A stretch of 64,000 bases of DNA, taken from assembly GCF_030271515.1 (NCBI RefSeq), contig NZ_JASCXI010000004.1, forward strand, positions 124,001 through 188,000, read 5' to 3'. Of this stretch, positions 26,096 to 34,802 are shown in pieces. The translations under genes and the position numbers were made by a program. Position 1 is the first letter of the stretch; each line of letters begins with the position of its first letter. Below the pieces are notes generated by a model. That model searched no databases, had not been told where the DNA came from, and saw only the letters and a list, made by a program, of their open reading frames with translations. The stretch is from Erythrobacter oryzae. GTDB lineage: Bacteria; Pseudomonadota; Alphaproteobacteria; Sphingomonadales; Sphingomonadaceae.

Positions 26096-26109
26096 TAGTC
26101 GTGGGGGCC

Positions 26110-27075
26110 TCACATGCGGATGAGGCTTGCCCCCCAGGTGAAGCCGCCGCCCATCGCCTCGAGCATCACCAGATCGCCCTGCTTGATCCGCCCGTCCTTG
26201 CGCGCAACGTCGAGCGCGAGCGGCACCGAGGCGGCCGAGGTGTTGGCGTGGTCCTGCACCGTCACCACCACCTTTTCGGGCGCCAGGCCGAGCTTCTTCG
26301 CGGTCGCATCGAGGATCCGGGCATTGGCCTGATGCGGCACGACCCAGTCGATGTCGGCTGGCTTAAAGCCTGTTTCCTCAAGCACTTCCTTGAGGACGTC
26401 CGACAGGTTCACCACCGCGTGACGGAACACTTCGGGCCCGCGCATGCGGACATGGCCGACGGTCCGGGTGCTGGAAGGCCCGCCGTCGACATAGAGCAGA
26501 TCGTGCTGGTCGCCGTCCGCGTGCAGCCTAGTGCCGAGGATGCCGACCCCGTCATTCGCGCCCGAGGGCGCCTCGAGCACCACCGCGCCCGCACCGTCGC
26601 CGAACAGCACGCAGGTGGTGCGGTCCTCCCAGTCGAGGATGCGGCTGAAGGTCTCCGCGCCGATCACCAGCGCGCGCTTGGCCATTCCCGTGCGCAGCAG
26701 CGAATCGGCGGTGGCGAGCGCGTAGAGGAAGCCCGAGCAAACCGCCGCGACGTCGAAGGCGATCCCGCCCTGGCAGCCGAGCGCGGCCTGCACCTTGGTG
26801 GCGGTGGCGGGGAAAGTGTTGTCGGGGGTGGCGGTGGCGAGGACGATCAGGCCGATCGAGGACGCCTCCACGCCCGCATCGGCCAGCGCCGCGCGCGCGG
26901 CGGCGATGGCGAGGGTGGAGGTGGTCTCGTCGTCCGAGGCAATGTGGCGCTGGCGGATGCCGGTGCGCGCGACGATCCATTCGTCCGAGGTATCGACGGT
27001 CTCGGCCAGTTCGGCATTGGTCACCACCCGCTTAGGCAGCGCCGAACCGGTGCCGAGCACGCGCGAACCGCTCAC
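26110..27075 (-). CDS. fabH: Beta-ketoacyl-ACP synthase III
   Basis: 321 residues. Catalytic triad: Cys113 in [11 protein letters not shown], His in VPHQANARI, and Asn in [15 protein letters not shown]. It condenses acetyl-CoA with malonyl-ACP to start type II fatty acid synthesis. Its start overlaps the plsX stop by 4 bases, so plsX and fabH are translationally coupled. Length is standard. Upstream genes rpmF and plsX and downstream ihfA complete the usual alphaproteobacterial block. Confidence 0.95.
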   Translation of the reverse strand: MSGSRVLGTGSALPKRVVTNAELAETVDTSDEWIVARTGIRQRHIASDDETTSTLAIAAARAALADAGVEASSIGLIVLATATPDNTFPATATKVQAALGCQGGIAFDVAAVCSGFLYALATADSLLRTGMAKRALVIGAETFSRILDWEDRTTCVLFGDGAGAVVLEAPSGANDGVGILGTRLHADGDQHDLLYVDGGPSSTRTVGHVRMRGPEVFRHAVVNLSDVLKEVLEETGFKPADIDWVVPHQANARILDATAKKLGLAPEKVVVTVQDHANTSAASVPLALDVARKDGRIKQGDLVMLEAMGGGFTWGASLIRM

Positions 27076-28166
27076 GCAGTCGCCTCGCTGTCCTTGGAGG
27101 TGCCAGCCGGGGCCGCCGGTGCGCTCTGGCGCAGCGTGCCCTCGCCCAGCCGCGAGAGATCCTGCGCGATCCGTTCGGTGAGCTTGTTCTCGAGCAGCCG
27201 CGCGGTCACGGCCACGGCATGGGCGACGCCCTTGGCGGTGGCGCTGCCGTGGCTCTTCACCACCACGCCGTTCAAACCGAGGAAGACCGCGCCATTGTGG
27301 TTGTTGGGATCGAGATGGTGCTTGAGCAACTCGGTCGCCGGCCGCGAGACCAGAAAGCCGATCTTGGAACGCAGCGAGGAGGTGAAGGCCTGACGCAGCA
27401 GATCGGTCACGAAGCGCGCCGAGCCCTCGATCGCCTTCAAAGCGATATTGCCCGAAAAGCCGTCGGTCACGACCACATGAGTCTCGCCGCGGTTGATCTT
27501 GTCGCTCTCGACGAAGCCGTCGAAAGTCAGCGCGAGCCCGTCATTGGCCGAGGCCGCGGTCAGCATTGCGGCGGCATCGCGCAGTTCCTCGGTGCCCTTG
27601 ATTTCTTCGGTGCCGATGTTGAGCAGGCGGACGACCGGCTTGTCGAAGCCGTTGACGATCCGCGAATAGGCCGCGCCCATCACCGCATATTGCACGAGGT
27701 TTCTCGCATCGGCCTCGGTATTGGCGCCGAGGTCGAGCATCACCACGTCGTGCGATTGCAGGGTCGGCATGATCGCCGCGAGCGCGGGGCGGTCGATCCC
27801 GGGCATGGTTCTGAGGGCGAGCTTGCTCATCGCCATCAGCGCGCCGGTATTGCCCGCGCTGACCGCGGCGCCGGCCTCGCCGGTCTTCACCGCGTTGACG
27901 GCGAGCCCCATCGAGGTGGTCTTGGCCCGGCGGATAGCCTTGCTCGGCAACTCGTCACCGCCCACCACATCGTCGCAATGGAGGATTTCGGAGGCGGCGC
28001 GCAGATTGGGGTGGTTGTCGAGCGCGGCTTCGATCCGCGCCTGATCGCCGACCAGCAGGAACTTGAACTTCTCGTGCTGGCGACGGGCGAGCGCCGCGCC
28101 CTCGACCATGACGCGCACGCCTTCATCGCCGCCCATCGCGTCAACGGCGATACGCGGGAGGCTCAT
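27072..28166 (-). CDS. plsX: Phosphate acyltransferase PlsX
   Basis: 364 residues. Family markers are the N-terminal [30 protein letters not shown] near residues 92-110, and [17 protein letters not shown] near 230-246. PlsX converts acyl-ACP to acyl-phosphate for PlsY in phosphatidic acid synthesis and is a peripheral membrane protein. It is followed by fabH with a 4-base overlap and preceded by rpmF with a 38-base gap, the standard order. Confidence 0.95.
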   Translation of the reverse strand: MSLPRIAVDAMGGDEGVRVMVEGAALARRQHEKFKFLLVGDQARIEAALDNHPNLRAASEILHCDDVVGGDELPSKAIRRAKTTSMGLAVNAVKTGEAGAAVSAGNTGALMAMSKLALRTMPGIDRPALAAIMPTLQSHDVVMLDLGANTEADARNLVQYAVMGAAYSRIVNGFDKPVVRLLNIGTEEIKGTEELRDAAAMLTAASANDGLALTFDGFVESDKINRGETHVVVTDGFSGNIALKAIEGSARFVTDLLRQAFTSSLRSKIGFLVSRPATELLKHHLDPNNHNGAVFLGLNGVVVKSHGSATAKGVAHAVAVTARLLENKLTERIAQDLSRLGEGTLRQSAPAAPAGTSKDSEATA

Positions 28167-28204
28167 GCTGCGTTACTCCGGTTCAAGATGTGAGCCACCG
28201 GCGC

Positions 28205-28381
28205 TTAGCCGACGGCGACGACCTGACGCCCGTTATAGTGGCCGCAATGGCCGCAGATGTTGTGCGGGCGCTTGAGTTCGCCACAGTTCGGGCACTCGTG
28301 GAATGCCTCGACCTTCAGGGCATCGTGCGAGCGACGCATGCCGCGACGGGAAGGCGATACTTTTCTCTTGGGGACAGCCAT
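28205..28381 (-). CDS. rpmF: 50S ribosomal protein L32
   Basis: 58 residues, beginning [20 protein letters not shown] with the conserved L32 N-terminus, then a zinc-ribbon with four Cys (Cys30 and Cys33 in ECPNCGE, Cys43 and Cys46 in ICGHCGH), and ending GRQVVAVG. It is a structural protein of the large ribosomal subunit. The gene precedes plsX as in most alphaproteobacteria. A leader of about 230 bases separates it from the divergent MAPEG gene; I see no clear regulatory element in it. Confidence 0.95.
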   Translation of the reverse strand: MAVPKRKVSPSRRGMRRSHDALKVEAFHECPNCGELKRPHNICGHCGHYNGRQVVAVG

Positions 28382-28613
28382 GGTCGCACCATTTCCTCAA
28401 ATAACTGACGTGGCAACGCCTGTTGGAAGTGGCGGCGCCCTGATTCTCGAAGGCCGCCCTTACGGCAAGGAGCCCAAGCACACAAGCACGAGACTTGCGC
28501 GCTTTCCTTGGCCAGCAGCGGCGGGAAGCGGCGCGCTATAGCGAAAAATTCGCGCGTTGCAAGCAGCCTCGGCGCGGCCTAGCACGGCGTGGCAATAGTG
28601 AAGGGATCGCTAC

Positions 28614-29009
28614 ATGATTATGTTGCCCGTAACCCTCGCCTCCGCCGCTGCGGCAGGCATCCTCTCGATCTGGCTGGCGCTCAGGATCAACGCCGCGCGC
28701 AGCGCCGCCGGGGTCTATCTCGGCGACGGCGGCAACGAGGCGATCCAGCGGCGGATGCGGGCGCAGGCGAATTTCGTCGAATACACCCCCTTCGTGCTCG
28801 CGCTGATCGGGGCGATCGAGCTGTCGGGCAAGGGCAGCTGGTGGCTGGGGGTGGTTGCGGCGGTCTATTTCGCGGGGCGCATCGGCCATGGCTTCGGGAT
28901 GGACGGCGGAGCGCTGCTGAAGGGGCGGTTCATCGGCACCATGACCACGCTGCTGACGCTGCTCGGCCTGTCGGTGGCCGCCGCGCTGATCATGGCCGGC
29001 ATCATCTAG
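28614..29009 (+). CDS. MAPEG family membrane protein
   Basis: 131 residues, four membrane helices. The MAPEG signature is visible in RMRAQANFVEYTPFVLALI (residues 45-63), with conserved Arg, Asn and Glu of the glutathione-binding region, and in AGRIGHGFGMDGG. Eukaryotic members are membrane glutathione transferases and eicosanoid enzymes; bacterial functions are mostly undefined. It ends in a CTAG interlock with the convergent desaturase. No operon partner. Confidence 0.85.
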   Translation: MIMLPVTLASAAAAGILSIWLALRINAARSAAGVYLGDGGNEAIQRRMRAQANFVEYTPFVLALIGAIELSGKGSWWLGVVAAVYFAGRIGHGFGMDGGALLKGRFIGTMTTLLTLLGLSVAAALIMAGII

Positions 29010-29908
29010 ACCCGCATCAGCTTGCCCGCGCGCTCGGGCAGGTCGGCAGGCAGGCATATGTCCCAGGCGAGCCCCGTCTGCTCGAGTAGGCGGATGAAGG
29101 CATAGCCCCAGTCGCTCTGGCCCTTGTGCAAGCCGATGCGCGCGCTGCCGGGATAGGCGTGATGGTTGTTGTGCCACGCCTCGCCCATGGTGAGGAGCCC
29201 GGCCCAGGGCACGTCATGCGCCTGCACGCCCGCATCCGCGACCTGCCAGTGCTGGGGGCCGCGCCGGTGGGCGAGGTGGCCGACCAGCCAGTGCCCGTGC
29301 ACCGTCAGCGCGACCCGCACGAAGACGCCCCACACCACGAAGGCCCAGCCGCCCGCGAGGTAGAGCACGCCCGCGACGGGCAGCTGCTGGAGCATCCACG
29401 TCCGCTCCAGCCAGCGCAGGAAAGGCGAGGCCTCGAGCGCGGCGATGTCGAAGCGCGGGGGGCTTTCGAGATCGAGACGGCAATGGAGCTGCCACCATGC
29501 GTCGATCAGCATCGGGCGGCGGTGGGCGAGGTAATCGTGGCAGCGCGGCTGGCGCTGCGCCCAGTCGCGCAGGTCGTGGGTGCGCACGATCCACAAGGGC
29601 CCGCTCATCCCCGCCACGGTGCCGCACCAGATCAGGAAGGCCCGCAAGGCCGGAGTCGTGCGGAAGCTGCCGTGGATCAGCAGGCGGTGGAAGCCGACAG
29701 AGTGGCCCAGCAACAGCATCGCACCGGTCAGCGTGATGCCCGTGACGACCGCCGCCGGCGTGGTGAAAAACGGCGCGAAGCCGAGCGCTCCGAGCAGCAT
29801 CCCGCCGTTCCACAGGCTGTGCCCCGCATCCCAGCGCACCGTGCCGTGGACCGCGTCGGCGCCGGGGGTATGGGCGATCCAGTTCACCTCGCATCGGTCA
29901 CGCGTCAT
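29006..29908 (-). CDS. Fatty acid desaturase-like membrane protein
   Basis: 300 residues from the ATG at 29908, preceded by GGAG; an ATG at 29920 is open but overlaps that site. Integral membrane di-iron desaturase fold: first His box HRLLIH (GHSVGFHRLLIH, about residues 73-84) and third box HNNHH (EAWHNNHHAYPGS). The second box, normally HRxHH, reads HDLRDWAQRQPRCHD here. It would introduce a double bond into an acyl chain in the inner membrane. Divergent from an ArsR regulator over a palindrome, which suggests regulation by it. Confidence 0.82.
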   Translation of the reverse strand: MTRDRCEVNWIAHTPGADAVHGTVRWDAGHSLWNGGMLLGALGFAPFFTTPAAVVTGITLTGAMLLLGHSVGFHRLLIHGSFRTTPALRAFLIWCGTVAGMSGPLWIVRTHDLRDWAQRQPRCHDYLAHRRPMLIDAWWQLHCRLDLESPPRFDIAALEASPFLRWLERTWMLQQLPVAGVLYLAGGWAFVVWGVFVRVALTVHGHWLVGHLAHRRGPQHWQVADAGVQAHDVPWAGLLTMGEAWHNNHHAYPGSARIGLHKGQSDWGYAFIRLLEQTGLAWDICLPADLPERAGKLMRV

Positions 29909-29928
29909 CGGGCTCTCCATTGTGTAGA

Positions 29929-29950
29929 TAATTAATGCATCGCTTAATTA
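29929..29950. promoter_or_regulatory. Palindrome TAATTAA-N8-TTAATTA between desaturase and arsR
   Basis: Perfect 7-base AT-only arms separated by 8 bases, in the 90-base gap between the divergent starts at 29908 and 29999. Arm composition and spacing resemble ArsR-family operators. It lies 20 bases before the desaturase start and about 50 before arsR, so one bound dimer could affect both promoters. Confidence 0.6.
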
Positions 29951-29998
29951 CTCGATAGCACTGGAAAGTATTTAAGCAAGCCCTTACATGATGGGCCC

Positions 29999-30325
29999 AT
30001 GCAGAAAGTCTTCGAAGCCCTCGCCTCCTCGGTGCGCCGCAAGATCCTGGCCTACCTGTCGGAATCCGAACTGACCGCCGGGCAGATCGCGGAGCGATTC
30101 GCCATCTCCAAGCCGGCGGTCTCGCAGCACCTTAGCGTACTGGAGAATGCGGGACTCGTGGAGAGCGAGAAGCGCGGGCAGTTCGTGCATTACCGGCTGG
30201 TGCGCGAGAACCTCGCGAACACATTGAACGGCTATGTGCAGGAAGTCTGCCCGGTCTCACGCCCGCTCAAGAAGGAGAGCAAGGCGCTGAGCGAAGCGGC
30301 GAAGGGCGGCCGCGAAGACGACTGA
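29999..30325 (+). CDS. ArsR family transcriptional regulator
   Basis: 108 residues. Winged HTH at about residues 3-80: KVFEALASSVRRKILAYLSESELTAGQIAERFAISKPAVSQHLSVLENAGLVESEKRGQFVHYRL. No CxC in helix 3, so not an As/Cd-type metal sensor; the one Cys (EVCPV, about residue 82) lies in the C-terminal helix. Probably a repressor of the divergent desaturase and itself through the AT-rich palindrome upstream. Two other ATGs just upstream (29988 and 29991) are out of frame. It is followed by a GC-rich repeat at the convergent junction. Confidence 0.85.
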   Translation: MQKVFEALASSVRRKILAYLSESELTAGQIAERFAISKPAVSQHLSVLENAGLVESEKRGQFVHYRLVRENLANTLNGYVQEVCPVSRPLKKESKALSEAAKGGREDD

Positions 30326-30338
30326 GGATCAACCCGTC

Positions 30339-30470
30339 CCTCCCCGTTCGCTTGCGAATGGGGAGGTGGCAGCCCGCAGGGCTGACGGAGGGGTAGGGCG
30401 TCGCAGCAAAACCCCTCCACCACCCGCTCACGCGGGCGGTCCCCCTCCCCATCCCTGCGGGACGGGGAGG
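30339..30470. repeat. GC-rich intergenic hairpin repeat (copy 1)
   Basis: Fills the convergent gap between arsR and the metallo-hydrolase. It has a hairpin at 30339-30366 (CCTCCCC...GGGGAGG arms) and another at 30444-30470 (CCTCCCC-A-TCCC with GGGA-C-GGGGAGG), with smaller GC palindromes between. Related in style to the repeats at 33090, 34772, 50294 and 61121. May serve as a bidirectional terminator. Confidence 0.65.
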
Positions 30471-30481
30471 CACCTTGGCGA

Positions 30482-31147
30482 TCAGCTCAAGATATAATCG
30501 CTCACGAACGCATTGGTTTTGCGCTCGCGGCCGAAGGTGCTCGTCGGGCCGTGGCCGGGAATGAACATTACGTCCTCACCCAGCGGCCAGAGGCGCTGGG
30601 TGATCGAGTCGATCAGGTCCTGGTGATTGCCGCGCGGGAAGTCCGTCCGCCCGATCGAGCCCTGGAACAGCACGTCGCCGACGATCGCGAAGCGGCTGGG
30701 TTCGTGGAAGAACACCACATGGCCCGGGGTGTGGCCGGGGCAGTGGATCACGTCCAAGGTGAGTTCGCCCACCGTCACCGTGTCGCCGTGCTTGAGCCAG
30801 CGGGTCGGGGTGAAGCTCTTCGCGACCATCCCCCAGCGCGGGCCGTCGTCGTCGAGCTGGTCGATCCAGAAGCGGTCATCCTCGTGCGGGCCTTCGATGG
30901 GCAGGCCGAGTTCGTCGGCCAGCATCCCGGTCTGCCCGCAATGGTCCAAGTGCCCGTGGGTGACGAACAGCTTCTCGAGGGTAACGCCCGCCTTGGCGAC
31001 GCCCTCCTTGAGCTTGTCCAAGTCCCCGCCGGGATCGACCAGCGCACCCTTCATGGTCTTGGTGCACCAGATCAGCGAACAGTTCTGCTGGAGCGGCGTC
31101 ACGGGGATGATCGCGGCGCGCATGGGGAGTTGGGGCTGTTCGGTCAT
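30482..31147 (-). CDS. MBL fold metallo-hydrolase (glyoxalase II-like)
   Basis: 221 residues from the ATG at 31147 (MTEQPQLPM); the longer frame adds residues with no resemblance. Zinc motif THGHLDHCG near residues 60-68, a further His in CPGHTPGHVVF, Asp in VGDVLF, and C-terminal FIPGHGPTSTFGRERKTN. This is the YcbL-type branch of the glyoxalase II superfamily (hydroxyacylglutathione-hydrolase-like). The substrate may be S-lactoylglutathione or another thioester. It stands with the small unknown gene upstream on the same strand. Confidence 0.85.
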   Translation of the reverse strand: MTEQPQLPMRAAIIPVTPLQQNCSLIWCTKTMKGALVDPGGDLDKLKEGVAKAGVTLEKLFVTHGHLDHCGQTGMLADELGLPIEGPHEDDRFWIDQLDDDGPRWGMVAKSFTPTRWLKHGDTVTVGELTLDVIHCPGHTPGHVVFFHEPSRFAIVGDVLFQGSIGRTDFPRGNHQDLIDSITQRLWPLGEDVMFIPGHGPTSTFGRERKTNAFVSDYILS

Positions 31148-31182
31148 GCCATGCAAATGCCGCTCGCGACTGCCAAATGCAA

Positions 31183-31626
31183 TCACCCAAAGTGCGCGGT
31201 GGGGAGCGGCGCGCGGTCGGGCGCTACCCAGTTGCGCCGCGCTGCGGGCGTGAACAGCACCTCGCGCGACCAGTGCTCGAGGATCCAGTCCGAACGCCCG
31301 AAACGCCCCGCCATCAGCGCCGCAAGGACGTCGCCAAGCGGCGCGCCGGGATGCGCCTCGAGCACCGCCTGTGCAGCATGAAGCGAGGCGATGGTGATGG
31401 TGTGATGATAGCCCGCGCTGTCGGTGTTGGGCGTTCCATGCGCATCGTTGAGCGCCATGATGGTCTCGCGCATCGCCTCCGGCGTCGCGCTTTCAGGCGC
31501 ATGGCGCAGGCACCAGAGGGCGTAGGCGAAGTGGCCGGCATGGGTCCATTCGGTCTTGGGCAAACACGCCGCCTGCACCTTTGCGGCGTGAGCGGCGATG
31601 GCGTGGTCGCTGGCGAGATCGGTCAT
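31183..31626 (-). CDS. Conserved protein of unknown function
   Basis: 147 residues from the ATG at 31626. Soluble and His/Trp-rich, with TEWTHAGHFAYALWCLRH near residues 25-42, AHGTPNTDSAGYHHTITIASL near 62-82, and WSREVLFTPAARRNWVAPD near the end. The W-T-H-x-x-H and GYHHT pattern recurs in unnamed proteins and might bind a metal, but I cannot assign a family. It lies between the S24 repressor (12 bases) and the metallo-hydrolase (35 bases), all on the minus strand. Confidence 0.65.
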   Translation of the reverse strand: MTDLASDHAIAAHAAKVQAACLPKTEWTHAGHFAYALWCLRHAPESATPEAMRETIMALNDAHGTPNTDSAGYHHTITIASLHAAQAVLEAHPGAPLGDVLAALMAGRFGRSDWILEHWSREVLFTPAARRNWVAPDRAPLPTAHFG

Positions 31627-31637
31627 GGCCGGCGCGC

Positions 31638-32318
31638 CTAGACCCGCCCCCCCTTCCACACAACCCGCCCGATGATCTCGACCTCCTCGGCCGCTACCTC
31701 GACCGGCGGGTAGGCGAAGTTCTGCGAAAGCAGCGCCACCCGCCCCGGCCCCGCGCTCGCGACGCGCTTCACCATCAGTGTCTCGCCCACGCGCACCACG
31801 TGGATGCCGTCGCGGAAGGCGCGCGGCGCGCGGTCGACGAGGATTTCGTCGCCGTCGTTGAGCAGCGGCTCCATCGAATCCCCCTCCACCCGGATCGCGG
31901 AGAGCTCGGCGCGGGCGAGGCCCTGTTCCTCGAGCCAGCGGCGCGAGAAGCGGAAGGTGTCGAAAGCGGCCTCGGTGCCCGGCACCCGCCCTGCCCCGGC
32001 AGCCGCGCCAAGATCGAGGCGGGGGACCTCCACCCACTCGGCCTCGCCCCGCCGCTTAGGGGGGACTACATAGGAATTTTCCTGCGCCTCGCGCAATTCC
32101 TCCTCGCCCACGCCAAGGAAGCGGGCGAGCGTCGCGCGGTCCTGTTCCTCCAGCTTACGCGGACTACCCTTGCGAATGAATTGCTGGAGATAGCTCGGAT
32201 TACGCCCGAGCAACTCGGATAACGCGGCAAGGCTCACCCCCCTCGCCTGAGACAATTCGAGCAGCCGCGCGCGGGGGCCATCGGGGATTCCACGGGGTTT
32301 TTGAGCGGTGTCTGACAT
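31638..32318 (-). CDS. XRE-type repressor with S24 (LexA/CI) peptidase domain
   Basis: 226 residues. HTH at about residues 14-75 (GVSLAALSELLGRNPSYLQQFIRKG) and an S24 domain at about 95-225, with catalytic Ser148 in EGDSMEP and Lys184 in LMVKRV. Ala-Gly pairs at 107-110 (GAAAGAG) lie 38-41 residues before Ser148, close to the spacing of the lambda CI cleavage site, so RecA-stimulated self-cleavage is possible. The ribosome-binding site AGGA overlaps one of two palindromes upstream, implying autorepression. Divergent from a 71-residue HTH-like protein. Confidence 0.85.
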   Translation of the reverse strand: MSDTAQKPRGIPDGPRARLLELSQARGVSLAALSELLGRNPSYLQQFIRKGSPRKLEEQDRATLARFLGVGEEELREAQENSYVVPPKRRGEAEWVEVPRLDLGAAAGAGRVPGTEAAFDTFRFSRRWLEEQGLARAELSAIRVEGDSMEPLLNDGDEILVDRAPRAFRDGIHVVRVGETLMVKRVASAGPGRVALLSQNFAYPPVEVAAEEVEIIGRVVWKGGRV

Positions 32319-32324
32319 GAATTC

Positions 32325-32361
32325 ATCCTACGCGAAGGATTTTTCCTAGACAAGTAGGAAA
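32325..32361. promoter_or_regulatory. Tandem palindromic operators between the S24 repressor and a divergent small gene
   Basis: Two inverted repeats of the same form. O1: ATCCT-N6-AGGAT at 32325-32340, overlapping the repressor ribosome-binding site. O2: TTTCCTA-N6-TAGGAAA at 32342-32361. Shared half-site TCCT/AGGA, equal 6-base spacer, centres 19 bases apart, so on nearly the same helix face. The surrounding region is AT-rich. Confidence 0.65.
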
Positions 32362-32441
32362 TGTAGTGAAACAAATCAGGAACATCGGGCGAGTCGCCCG
32401 GTGCGAATCGCCCAGATCAGCTATTTGAGGGACGCAAAACC

Positions 32442-32657
32442 ATGCTGCTAAGGACCGTCGAAACCTTCCTGAGGACCCACAACCTGCCCGCCACCAAGTT
32501 CGGGCGGCTTGCCCACCACGATCCGCGCTTCGTGCTCGACCTGCGCATGGGCCGCACCCCGCGCCGTGACACCGAGATGCGCACCCGCGCCTGGATGCAG
32601 GGCTATGCCGCGCGCGCGGCGGAGACGGAGTTTTCCAAGCAGGGGGAGATGGCCTGA
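32442..32657 (+). CDS. Small HTH-like protein divergent from the S24 repressor
   Basis: 71 residues, preceded by GAGGGA. The core (FLRTHNLPATKFGRLAHHDPRFVLDLRMGRTP, residues 9-40) has the spacing of an XRE/Cro-type helix-turn-helix: a short helix, the T-K-F-G-x-L-A turn, then a recognition-like helix, followed by a basic stretch. Function unknown. Size and position are Cro-like relative to the CI-like gene across the tandem operators. The stop overlaps the start of the next gene (TGATG). Confidence 0.65.
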   Translation: MLLRTVETFLRTHNLPATKFGRLAHHDPRFVLDLRMGRTPRRDTEMRTRAWMQGYAARAAETEFSKQGEMA

Positions 32658-33082
32658 TGCTTACCGAAAGCCTGCGCGATCCCTTCGCCGATCTCGCCGC
32701 CGACTTCGCGCCTGTCGAGGTCAAATCTGCCCCGCTGCCGGTTAGCGCTCCCCCCGCGCTGCGCCCCCGCCGCACGCTCGCCGACCGGGTCCGCGCCGGG
32801 CTGATGGACATCACCGGCGGCGCGGGCACGGTGCTCGCCCACGAGGAAAAGGCCTGGGCCTCGATCACCTTCGCCGGCACGCGCCACGAGGTGACGCTCG
32901 AATTCTGCGGTGCCGATGCGGTGGTGGCGGGCGAGGAGCTGATCGAGCGCCTGCCCGACCACGAATTCACCATCCCCCGCCAGCTGGTCGCCGATGCGAC
33001 CATCACCAAGGTCGACCACCGCTTCGGCGCGATGGAGCGGCTGGAGGTGACGGCGGTGCTTTTGCTGCTGGAGGAGGGTTAG
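32657..33082 (+). CDS. Conserved protein of unknown function
   Basis: 141 residues, soluble. A Pro/Ala-rich N-terminus (to about 45) is followed by a beta-rich part: AWASITFAGTRHEVTLEFCGADAVVAGEELIERLPDHEFTIPRQLVADATITKVDHRF and a final hydrophobic strand LEVTAVLLLLEEG. No family recognised. Translationally coupled to the 71-residue HTH-like protein (1-base overlap) and probably under the same promoter and operators. It ends at a convergent junction filled by a repeat. Confidence 0.6.
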   Translation: MLTESLRDPFADLAADFAPVEVKSAPLPVSAPPALRPRRTLADRVRAGLMDITGGAGTVLAHEEKAWASITFAGTRHEVTLEFCGADAVVAGEELIERLPDHEFTIPRQLVADATITKVDHRFGAMERLEVTAVLLLLEEG

Positions 33083-33089
33083 GAAGGAG

Positions 33090-33230
33090 CCCCCTCCTTT
33101 TCAAAGGAGGGGGTTGGGGGTGGTTGCGCGGCGCGAAGCGTCGCGCCCGGATATAGGCACCACCCCGCTGCGACTATGGCCCGGCAAGTGCCGGGCCAAG
33201 TCTCGCTGCCCCTCCTCTGAAGAGGAGGGG
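33090..33230. repeat. GC-rich composite hairpin repeat (copy 2)
   Basis: Three perfect hairpins: 33090-33113 (11-base arms CCCCCTCCTTT/AAAGGAGGGGG), 33177-33198 (10-base arms TGGCCCGGCA/TGCCGGGCCA) and 33209-33230 (10-base arms CCCCTCCTCT/AGAGGAGGGG). The middle hairpin and its flanks (CACCCCGCTGCGACTA and CAAGTCTCGCT) match the copy at 61121-61240 in reverse orientation. It fills a convergent junction. Confidence 0.8.
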
Positions 33231-33233
33231 TGA

Positions 33234-34673
<1,440 letters not shown>

Positions 34674-34703
34674 TTCCTTCGCACCTCCTGACTGCGGGAG
34701 GGG

Positions 34704-34731
34704 GTGATCGGAGGCGCGTGACTCCGATCAC
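34704..34731. promoter_or_regulatory. Perfect 10-base inverted repeat upstream of the aldehyde dehydrogenase
   Basis: Arms GTGATCGGAG and CTCCGATCAC around an 8-base spacer, starting 31 bases before the ALDH start codon on the minus strand. It is distinct from the CCCCTCCCGC hairpin next to it and could be an operator or an RNA hairpin controlling the second gene of the pair. Confidence 0.4.
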
Positions 34732-34771
34732 GGGTGGGAAAGCAGGGGCGGCGTTTCGGGCCCACCCCTAA

Positions 34772-34793
34772 CCCCTCCCGCGAGCGGGAGGGG
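34772..34793. repeat. GC-rich intergenic hairpin repeat (copy 3)
   Basis: A perfect hairpin with arms CCCCTCCCGC and GCGGGAGGGG around GA, preceded by GGCCCACCCCTAA. The same preceding string occurs in the copy at 50294. It lies between the ThDP enzyme gene and the aldehyde dehydrogenase gene, both transcribed on the minus strand. Confidence 0.75.
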
Positions 34794-34802
34794 GACATGG
34801 GA

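Noticed and set aside
28382-28613. A structured leader or tRNA upstream of rpmF
   Set aside because: No cloverleaf, riboswitch-like fold or strong hairpin could be drawn by eye in this 232-base gap.
30339-30470. Possible CRISPR array or tandem repeat in the GC-rich intergenic palindromes
   Set aside because: There are no regularly spaced identical repeats with unique spacers and no cas genes; the units are hairpins of variable sequence.
31638-32318. The global SOS repressor LexA
   Set aside because: The N-terminus is XRE-like rather than the LexA winged helix, and the upstream palindromes do not match the alphaproteobacterial SOS box GTTC-N7-GTTC.
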